Source: Liriodendron chinense
Lineage: Eukaryota; Streptophyta; Magnoliopsida; Magnoliales; Magnoliaceae
Direction of reading: 5' to 3'
Length of the DNA stretch: 64,000 bases
Assembly: GCA_003013855.2 (NCBI GenBank)
Contig: ML058449.1
Coordinates: forward strand, 1,178,001-1,242,000
Shown: piece after piece, positions 11,810-20,144 of the stretch
Layout of the letters: each line of letters starts with the position of its first letter
Numbering within the stretch: the stretch's first letter is position 1
Notes under the pieces: generated by a model
Told to the model about the DNA's origin: nothing
The model's database searches: none
Seen by the model: the letters and a program-made list of their open reading frames with translations, nothing else
Program-made: the position numbers and the translations under genes

Positions 11810-12262
11810 AGGAAGCAGATTGCGTCCAGTCCCGGGCTATGTGGGGGCGCACAGTGATGTATGAGTTTATCCACGCAGTCCATCTATTTTTTCAGATCAT
11901 TGGTAATGGCATCTACCATTGAAACCTTCCTAAGGGTCACGGTGATGTTTATTTGCCATCCAGCTTGTTCATTAGGTCACATAAACTTGGGTGAAGGCTA
12001 AAACACATATATCAGATTGATCCAAGACTTTTGCGGCTTCCAAGATGTAGTTATCATGAATCATGGATACATAAAAATAAAGGGTGAAGAGTTCATATGC
12101 CGCTGTTTTTGTGTTGTGGGGTCCACCTGAGATTTGGATGTTCGTCATTTTTTCACTCATGCTCTAATATAATGATCCAAGAATGATAGACGGCGTGGAT
12201 GGAACAAACAAATCATTGTAGGGCCCACAATATAGTCCTGTTCCGTGGATTCTGCATCGTAA
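11810..12262. mobile_element. Foldback MITE, eroded
   Basis: GCAGATTGCGTCCAGTCCCGG and GGGGGCGCACAGTGATGTATG on the left pair loosely with GTAGGGCCCACAATATAGTCC and GGATTCTGCATC on the right. The centre is near CATCCAGCTTGTTCATTAGG. A short 62-codon frame on the minus strand inside it is not a gene. Confidence 0.4.
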
Positions 12263-12283
12263 ATGGTAAGATAGGATTTAAAA

Positions 12284-12413
12284 TAGGGGTGTCAATGGGC
12301 CGGGCCTGGGCCTGAAAATCAGAATTTTGAATAGGGCCGGCCCTATGGCCCGGCTCGAAATAGTGTAAAATCAAGGCCAAAGCTACCCCAGGCCCGGCCC
12401 ATTGATACCCCTA
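12284..12413. mobile_element. Short hAT-like MITE (130 bp) with 8-bp TSD
   Basis: It begins TAGGGGTGTCAATGGGCCGG and ends CCGGCCCATTGATACCCCTA, an inverted repeat of about 25 bp with one mismatch. The flanks ATTTAAAA (12276-12283) and ACTTAAAA (12414-12421) agree at 7 of 8 positions. The terminal phrase (T)AGGGGTGTCAATGGGCC is common in plant hAT MITEs. It sits inside the larger TIR block 7805-13355. Confidence 0.8.
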
Positions 12414-12632
12414 ACTTAAAATCATCTAGAAAGTATGGAAAAATTATCTATTTCTGAAAAAAAAAGCGACGTTACCAAATTGGTAGTCAAAGTCAAGAAA
12501 GGCAGATGTTTGGCTATATTTAAAAAGATAAGCAGGTTTAGGAAGTGACTTGAAATATAGACGGCTGTATGGCATTGTCTCGACCCATGAGATAGAGACG
12601 GCTGCGAGACGGCTGCCTACTGTACCTTGGGT

Positions 12633-13141
12633 CGGATTCAGTCTGGGTTAGGGCCAATCCATTAGAAGTCTGGTTAACTATCAGGCCTTATCCAGGCAAG
12701 CAGGGTTCTGTGGGGCCCTACAGTGATGTATGAGCTTTACCCGACGCCGTCCATTCATTATTCCAAATCAGTTTAGGATAGCTCAAAAATGAGTCAGCTT
12801 AAGGTTCAAGTGGATTAGACATAAGAAATTAAACATCTACCATTGAAAACTTTTTGGGGGTGACAAAAGTTTTGGATCAACTTGAAAATTTTCTTTTTTT
12901 ACCTTCATCAAGGATATGTGACCTTATGAAAAGGTTGGATGGAAAATAAACATCATGCATGGTAGCCCTTAGGAAAGTTTCAACGGCGCTTCCTGTCGTG
13001 TGGTTCACTTGAGCCTTGGATCTACCTCATTTTGGGGCTCATACCTTAAAATGACATGTAAAAATGGATTGACGGCGTGGATAGAAACCCATATATCACG
13101 TTGGGCCCCACACAACCCTCGCCTGAACGGACTAGACTCAA
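12633..13141. mobile_element. Foldback MITE
   Basis: CCAGGCAAGCAGGGTTCTG at about 12692 pairs with CAACCCTCGCCTG at about 13112. Outside this, GGATTCAGTCTGG (12633) pairs weakly with ACTAGACTCAATCC (about 13128-13141). The interior follows the family's order. I found no matching target duplication. Confidence 0.45.
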
Positions 13142-13355
13142 TCCTGCTTTCCAACTACATTTTTAAATTTTATTACTCGGCCTTGATGGGCATTTTTGTC
13201 ATTTTACGAAAACTTATAATGGAAGTTAAGAAAAACTAACAGAAGATATCTATTTGACAATAACTTAATTAATGAGGTATCGTAATGAAAATGTAATTTA
13301 AAAAGGTATTGGGATTAAATATGGTATTAATGAGTTACTAATTTGTAAAAATCCC

Positions 13356-13638
13356 TTTTTTTAATGTCGCTCCTGATTTTTTTTATAGGGCTCACTATGA
13401 TGTGCATGTGAAATCTACTCTGACCATTTGATGTGTAATTGTACATTAAACTTAAGGAGAAAATATCAGGCTGATTTGTAGGGGGAGGGGGTATTTACCC
13501 TTGATTTTTATAGGGCCCACCATGATGATTATATGAAATCCACTCCAACCATTATATGTGATTCTGGTGGGCCACACTAAAGGAAACAATTCAGTGGGTA
13601 ACCTAAATCACGGATGTGGCTAACTTTTAGGTTCTAGG
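13356..13638 (+). repeat. Repeat block X, first copy (5' part)
   Basis: From the T-run onward this is collinear with 18404-18700: shared phrases include CACTATGATGTGCATGTGAAATC-like wording, GGAGAAAATATCAGGCTG, and GTGGGTAACCTAAATCACGG. Both copies begin at a T-tract that abuts the right end of a TIR block. Copy 1 is cut at 13638 by the LTR insertion and continues after 15593. Confidence 0.75.
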
Positions 13639-15593
13639 TGTTAGTGCACTTTTCTGTGGTATACTAGTGCACCTTGTTTGTCAATTACTTAGGTCAGTAG
13701 GTCTAGTGTCGGTTGAGCTTAATGAAGACGAAGACCGAAGACTCAAGTTGCCCGGCTGCATCAAGAAAGAAGAAACAGGTAAATGTAATGCCTTGGTGTG
13801 CCTTGCCTTGACCAAAACCTAACCCATAACCTCTTAGATGACTTGCACCACCTAGGTATACCTTTAGTCATCATCATTAGTCTTAGAACTCCATGAAAAA
13901 CATGATAAATTAGACTAATTAAAGAGGTGGAAGCTGCTGCAATAAAAAAGGCTCAAACAGCAGTTTCCGATAGGACTCCGATCAATCGGACAGGTGCTTC
14001 GATAGGACTCCGATCGATCGGACAGAAATTCCGATCAATAAAAAATTGTCCCAGATAAAATTGAAAACTCACTGGACATATTTCCGATCAATCGGACAGT
14101 CTTCCGATCTATCGGAAGGGGCCGTCCGATCGATCGGACAGTGTTCCGATCAATCAGAATTTCTTCCAGAGACTTCTCTGGATAGATTTCCGATCAATCG
14201 GACTTGTCTCCGATCAATCGGACTGGGTTCCGATCAATCGGACACTTTTTCCAATCAATCGGAGATGCACGAATCTGCCCGTTTTTTGACCGTTGAAAGA
14301 AAATCTATTTAAAAGGGGGATTCATTTTTTGAGCTAAGTGAGGGGATTTTGAGGAGATAGAAGCCACCATTGCTAGAGATCATTAGAGGCTCTATCCCAA
14401 ACCTAAAGCAAGTCATTCTCCTTGTGTTTTTATCACAAGCTTGGGCCATTCAATGGCATCTTGAGAATGGACTTGTTCCCTCTTGATTCCTAGGGTTTAG
14501 ACACCTTGATGATAGTTAAATCCTTTGTCTAAACACTACCTAGGAGTCCATTTAGGTGCATTCCTCTAGGAAACCCATTTCCTACAATTTGTAGAGGTTT
14601 CACTATTCCCTAGCACCTTGGGCATCTCCAATGGAGCATCACATGCAAGGTAGCTGATCTTGGAGCTGAAGCCTTGGCAAAGCAACGGCGTCAACGATCG
14701 GGGGAGCACAAGGGGAGCTGATTCAAGCATGGGAGAGAGAGAAGAAGCAACCCAAGACGGCGCAACAAGGGGCTCAATCCGACAAGTAAGGTTGTCTTGT
14801 TAAGAGTCCATCTACTCAATTCCCTGTGGGAGTTGAGTGTAGAGTTTGTTTGACAAACTCGCCCCGGGGTCGTTAGCCGATCCTTGGCCTATTAGTTGGG
14901 CCTAAAATCTAGGGACGTCAGCCGTTCCTTGGCACGTTAGTCGGGCCTAAAACAAAGTCTCCAAGGGGGAGCCACCAACACGGGTACAAACGTGTAGGTT
15001 GGGAGGAACCTGTAAACTCCCCGGTTGGGTGGATCCGATTTAAAACACCTTGGTTGGGAGGAACCAGATTTAAACTCCCTAGTGAATGCCGGTGTGCTCA
15101 AAGGGGTTGAGTACTTGAACCGGGAGTGGAGTAGACAAGTAGTCGAACCACTATACATGCTTGTGTTTGTGATTGAATTGAGCACATTGATATCTTAGCA
15201 TTGTAAGTTTAATTGTTTAATTATGAATGCTTGATAGGAATGTATGCTAGGCACTTGATAGGCACATCCACACTCACAAGATGTACTTTCACTACCTCAT
15301 GTTGACTTGAGCATTTCTTGATCGTAGGAGATATCAGATGTACTCAACAAATCTGATCCAACGACTAACGTGAATAGCAAACGATCAGAAAACTAACCTG
15401 GGTGGATCCGAACCTTCGGCTTCACAATTAGCGAATGCATCGAATTAAACAACTTAACAAATTCATCCGCTTTTATTAAAATTTTTCCAGGATTAGTGGG
15501 GGAGGATATCCAAATCGGTATTAAGATCAACGAGGAGCTCGAAGGCGTGCGCATACGCACCCCACAGCACAATCCGATGGCCTGCGTTAAAGT
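13639..15593 (+). mobile_element. Putative solo LTR, SIRE/Ty1-copia-like, right end altered
   Basis: The left boundary is sharp: CTAGG (13634-13638) then TGTTAGTGCAC, a normal LTR start, exactly where copy X2 runs on uninterrupted at 18700. A TATA-like CTATTTAAAAGG lies at about 14306-14317. No CA end and no second CTAGG can be read directly. If 15594-15598 (GATCC) is read as its complement it is CTAGG, and the preceding bases AAAGT become TTTCA, giving TG...CA termini and a 5-bp duplication. Likewise GTGGGGGAGGATATCCA (about 15496) becomes CACCCCCTCCTATAGGT, the kind of C-rich motif found near the ends of SIRE-type LTRs. The family label is from recollection of that motif. No internal ORFs remain, so a solo LTR of about 1955 bp is inferred. 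Confidence 0.55.
13962..14268. repeat. Array of dispersed 12-bp palindromes CCGATCNATCGG
   Basis: About ten copies of a palindrome close to TCCGATCAATCGGA, spaced irregularly 15-60 bp apart, with variants CGATCGATCG and CCGATCTATCGG. They sit upstream of the TATA-like motif of the SIRE-like LTR, where promoter elements would be expected. A matching layout with another palindrome exists in the Athila LTRs. Confidence 0.85.
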
Positions 15594-15823
15594 GATCCAG
15601 ATTATATCCTATTGTGTGGATTATTAACCCCACATAAAGTGTATTTGTGATACTACCCCAAGTGGGCTCGAAGTTGGGGAAAGTATTTTATTGAGTAATG
15701 GAACGGATAAATAATCCCAACTTTCACTCCGCCTAAGTTGGGTTGGTTAAACTGTAACCCAACCCGAACCCGTTCTTCATAATCTAGACTCGAGTTCGAA
15801 CCCTTTATGTTTGTGGTTGGGCT
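15324..15823. other. Unreversed-complement block
   Basis: 15594-15823 equals the base-by-base complement of 18695-18924, read in the SAME direction, with no indels (constant offset 3101) and roughly 90% agreement. For example 15602-15621 TTATATCCTATTGTGTGGAT against 18703-18722 AATATAGGATAACACACCTA. At 15824 the relation changes to ordinary direct identity at the same offset (TAAAGCTTGGG in both). Upstream of 15594 the same operation restores LTR features. The left edge is not fixed; CpG becomes frequent and GpC scarce from about 15320-15335 onward, which would give a block near 500 bp. Third copy 25398 onward agrees with 18877 onward, so 15594-15823 is the odd one. Confidence 0.9.
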
Positions 15824-15997
15824 TAAAGCTTGGGTCGGGCTTCGGTTGAGGTCTCGAGTTGATTGACCCAATTCGAACCCGATTTATATACAACTTATAA
15901 TTTTATTTTATTGTAGTTAAGTAAACTTATTAATTTATAATTATTTAGTAAGTAAATTTATAATGTTTGAATTTGATATGCTTGAGTGTTAAATGAG
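15824..15997 (+). repeat. Repeat block X, first copy (3' part, direct)
   Basis: TAAAGCTTGGGTCGGGCTTCG through GATATGCTTGAGTGTTAAATGAG is directly collinear with 18925 onward and 25450 onward. It is then broken off at 15998 by the next TIR block. Confidence 0.8.
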
Positions 15998-18403
15998 GAG
16001 TTTTTGCCATATAGGCACCTATCTTTTGAGCTATAGACGGATCAGTACCTACTTTTAAACTTATTCCAAATCAGTACCTGAGAAATGCAAACGTTAGTCA
16101 TAATGGTACCCACTGTCTATTTGCCCTGCCCTGCGTATATGATACAAAGCCATACGATATTTCTAAAAAGACGATATTATCTCTCATTTTAGTCGCAAAT
16201 AGACAAGTACATGTGTGTGATCCCGTCCTATGATCGGAAGCTATGTGAGGCCCATAGAGATGACCTAGACAAATCTACTCCATCTATCCATTTTCGTTCA
16301 TTGAAAGATTCTAATAAATGAAAAAAACTTAATCAAGTAGGCCACACTGCATGAATGGTAAGATCTCAAATGTACACCCTTTAAACCTTTATTGAGCCAA
16401 TCGCCACTGTTTTGTATACTGTGGTCCACTGATGATTTTGATCTACTTCATTTTTAGGCTCATCCCCTAAGTTTAATATAGAAAATGGATAGACAATGTG
16501 GATATACGACATATCAGCAAAATGGGCCGCACAGATTTACAACCACTAAAATACAACTTGCCTAACCCCTCTTTTCCCCGTAATAATCTCAACTTTCCCT
16601 TTTCTATCCCAAACCCTCTCCATCCCCCTCCCGAACCTTCTCCTTCTCTCACTCTCAGTCTGAGAGTGGCAGGGGCATTGACTTTGGTCGATAGTAAACA
16701 TTATATTGAGCCTTTGGAAGGCTTCAACGGTGGGCATCATTGCCCTCACTGTTTCTATGGTGGTGATCCACCTGAGATTTGGATCTACCCCAGGTCCTAA
16801 AATGAATTGGAAACAAGGGTGGGCGGCATAGATGAAACATATACATGGGTCGTAGGATAGTTTCAACAGTGGGCATCATTATCACCAGTGTTTCCTACAG
16901 GGAGGTCCACCTAAGATCTGGATCGTCCTTGTTCTTGGGCACATGGCTTAAAATGATCTGAAAACTGAAGGTACAGAGTGGATTAACCACATACCTCAAG
17001 GTGGGCCCCTGCTGGTTAGCGCCATGCAATGGGTCCACATGTGTGGTCTCCCCAAGAAGCTTTGATCAAGCTGATTACTGATAATTGTATTTTCCCTCTA
17101 TCCTGGCCAAGTGTGGCCAGGGTATAGGTCACGTGGGACCTTGCCTGAGTTGGACCGTAAATAAACATCATGGTGGGCCATAAGAAAGTCTCAATGGTGG
17201 ACGTCATTATCCACACTGTTTTCTATGGTGTGGCCCACCTACACTTTGGATCTGGTTTATATTTTGGCCCATGGCCTAAAATGATCGGGCAACAAGGATG
17301 GACAGCGTGGATAAAACATAAACATCATGGTGGGTCCCTAGATCACACCTAGTAAGGGTGTCCGTCCTCACACTGTTGGGCGGCGTCCTCTGCAAGCTTC
17401 GTGTTCCAGTGACCTCATTTTTTTTTTATTTTTTTTATATTCTTATTTTTTTGTGCTTTCGCCAGCAAGGTGGGTTCACATGGAAAATCCAATTCGTCCA
17501 TTGAATTTGTCAGCTCATGGCGTGCCCAAAAGAGATCTGGTTTGGACATAATAGATAGTATAAAAAATCACAGTGGGCCTAAGAAGGTTTCAACAATAGG
17601 AATTATTCTCTTTGGTATGGGCCACTTAGATCTCGATCTTCTTCATTTTCAGACCCATGGCCTAAAATAATCTGGAAAAACAGATGGACTGCGTGGATCT
17701 AACATATACATCATGGTGGGGCCCACGAGTGGCCACTAGACAGCTGCCAAAAAGGGGGCAGTGACCTGATCCCATCGTTCCCTGTGGTGTGTTCCACTTG
17801 AGACTTGGATCAGGCTGATTTTCAGGCCTTAGCCCTAAAATGATTTAACAAAATAGATGGACGACGTGGATGAAACACATGTATCATTGTGGGGAGGGGA
17901 CCTCATTACCGCCCAAAAGGTCTTCCACCCTTACAAACGCTGGACAACAGTGTCCTCTGGACGAGCTGTCTGTCCAGCAAGCACCTCTCCTTGTTTTTAT
18001 TTTACTTTATTTTTTTCTTTTTCAATTAAGTGGGCCACACGTAATTCAGACTTAGGCGTTATCAATTTAGTCATGAATGGTATGGATACAACATGTACAT
18101 TATGGTGGGGCCCACAATAATGCAATGACCTCACTAACTCAAGCTGTCGTTATTTAATCCGCGTCTGCCTTAGGCTGGAAATCATATAGGGGAAAAATCG
18201 TCATTGCATATAAGTAGGGGTAAATGTGTCCTTTTGTGACAAATTGATGTCTATCTTATTCCTCCGTCAGTCAATGTCAACAAAGTAGTAAAATGTCCCT
18301 ATATTGCAATCCTTATTCATTAGGTACTGATTTGGAATAAGTTTAAAAGTAGGTACTAATCCATCTGTGGTCCAAAAGATAGGTGCCTGTATGGCAAAAA
18401 CTC
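15998..18403. mobile_element. Putative TIR element (~100-bp inverted ends), MITE-rich interior
   Basis: The left end GAGTTTTTGCCATATAGGC and the right end GCCTGTATGGCAAAAACTC are inverted copies. The arms continue through GGCACCTATCTTTTG, CAGTACCTACTTTTAAAC and TTATTCCAAATCAGTACCT. A clear target duplication is not visible (left TTAAATGAG, right ATTTTTTTA). It lies exactly between the two copies of repeat block X. There is no transposase ORF. Confidence 0.55.
16240..18125. repeat. Cluster of foldback-MITE arms
   Basis: At least five partial copies of the GTGGGCCCCACC foldback family lie end to end. Recognisable right-arm phrases include CATCAAGGTGGGCCCC-like wording near 16995, GATAAAACATAAACATCATGG near 17310 and AACATATACATCATGGTGGG near 17700. 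A C/T-rich tract lies at 16555-16665. Open frames here (for example 16498-16800 and 17170-17352) run across arm sequence on both strands and are not genes. Confidence 0.5.
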
Positions 18404-18876
18404 ATTTTTTTAATGCCACCCTTGATTTTTTTAAGGGCTCACTGTGATGTGCATGTGAAATCTTCTCTGGCCATTTGATGCGCAATTGTACATTAAGCCT
18501 AAGGAGAAAATATCAGGCTGATTTGTAATTATGGGGGGGGGGGGGGGGGTTCTACCCCTTGATTTTTTTTATAAGGCCCACCATGATGATTATATGAAAT
18601 CCACTCCAACCATTAGATGTGATTCTGGTGGGCCACACCAAAGGAAGCAATTCAGTGGGTAACCTAAATCACGGATGTAGCTAATTTTTAGGTTCTAGGT
18701 CTAATATAGGATAACACACCTAATAATTGGGGTGTATTTCACATAAACACTACGATGGGGTTCGCCCGAGCTACAACCCCTTTCATAAAATAACTCCTTC
18801 CCTTGCCTATTTATTGGGGTGGACAGTCAAGCGGATTTAACCTGACCAACCCGACATTGGGTTGGGCTTGGGCGAG
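18404..18876 (+). repeat. Repeat block X, second copy (uninterrupted)
   Basis: Collinear with 13356-13638 and, after the point where the LTR is inserted in copy 1, with 15594 onward (there complemented). It serves as the pre-insertion reference for the SIRE-like LTR: TTCTAGGTCTAATATAGG runs through without interruption. Confidence 0.8.
18533..18549. repeat. G17 homopolymer
   Basis: Seventeen consecutive Gs. The paralogous place near 13481 reads GGGGGAGGGGG, so the run probably grew from a shorter G tract. Its exact length could be a sequencing uncertainty. Confidence 0.9.
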
Positions 18877-20144
18877 AAGTATCAGATCTGATCTCAAGCT
18901 TGGGCTATACAAACACCAACCCGATAAAGCTTGGGTTGAGGTCTCGAGTTGACTGACCGGCCCAATCCGAACCTGATTTATATACAACTTATAATTTTAT
19001 TATATTATAGTTAAGTAAACTCATTAATTTATAATTATTTAGTAAGTAAATTTAAAATGTTTGAATATGATATGCTTGAGTGTTAAATGAGTAGTTGCAT
19101 GTCCTATATTTTAGCTTGTTTGTTTAGAAAAAGTGAAGTTCTTTACGATAAATAATTATAAATTTAAGACGTGTATTGAAATTTAATAGAGTAATGTAAT
19201 AACAAAAATATGAGCTTGTATCAACCCTCCTTCTTTCTCATCTCCCCTCTCTTTCTTTCTCATCCCTCCAGGTACTGCACACTCCATATCAAAGATGGCC
19301 CTGCATAATGGACACCCCATATTGAAGGTGAGATCTAAATGATGGGCAGTGGACATTAAAGGTGGGACTCACATGATGGACAATTAACAGCGAAGGTGGG
19401 CCCACATGATGGATGACCCATGTTAAGGTGCAACCCGCATAATGGCGGTCCACATCAAAGGTTGTCCCCATGATATTAAGGGTAGACCAAAAAAACTTAA
19501 GGGATAAGTACTTATGTGATGTTGGAAAACAAACATATTTTTTTTACTTTTTGGCTTATAAGCATGTTTTTAACAAGTATACTTATCTGTCGAATAAGTA
19601 GAAACCAAAATAAGTTACTTGAGGTATAAGTAGCTTATGTGAAGTAACTTACCATCCAAACAAGCCATTAAATAAGGTCGTTTAGATACCACCGGGTAAC
19701 CTTTTTAACTTATGTAAGTTAATAAGTTCTGTTTTAAATTAGTTTGGTAAGCATCATTGTATAGTAGCTTGATGAAAGTAACTTCTCCCTGTAAGTTTTT
19801 CTTTTTTGCTTTTCATCTTCTCTCTCTCTCCCTCCCTCTATGTGATGGATGGTTCATCTCAAAGGAGGCCCACATGCTGGGTGGTCCACGTCAGAGATGG
19901 GGATGGGGCACACAATGGACGATACACATTAAAGGTGGGCCCTGCATTATGGATGAACCCACATCAAGGTGAGCCCACATAATGGATTGTTCACATCAAA
20001 GATAGAACCCTAATGATGAATGGACCACATTTAAGGTGGGGCCCACATGATGTACATTCCATATTAAAGATGGGCTCCATGTGAGGGGAGCTGGATATTG
20101 AAGGTGGTCCCACATGATGGACAATAAAATTAAAGGTGGGCCCC

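Larger units (their letters stand above)
7805..13355. mobile_element. Putative large TIR element with ~165-bp inverted termini, filled with MITEs
   Basis: 7805-7970 and 13188-13355 are inverted copies of each other. The left starts GGGATTTTATAAATTAG and ends with AAATGACAAAAATGCCC; the right begins GGGCATTTTTGTCATTTT and ends CTAATTTGTAAAAATCCC. Blocks such as AAATTACATTTTC and CTTAACTTCCAT match within the arms. The flanks TTTTTAGAA (7796-7804) and TTTTTTTAA (13356-13364) agree at 7 of 9 positions, which would fit a Mutator-like 9-bp duplication, but a T-rich target makes this weak. There is no transposase ORF; the interior is mostly foldback MITEs. Confidence 0.5.

Noticed and set aside
13962..14268. 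CCGATCNATCGG array considered as CRISPR or iteron origin
   Set aside because: Spacing is irregular, it lies in an LTR promoter position, and nothing else suggests a replicon.
15594..15823. Ordinary inversion of the 18.7-kb segment
   Set aside because: Reverse complement does not align; only unreversed complement does, at a constant offset.
16498..16866. 100-106-codon frames on both strands
   Set aside because: They run through foldback-MITE arms and low-complexity C/T sequence; both strands are open by chance.
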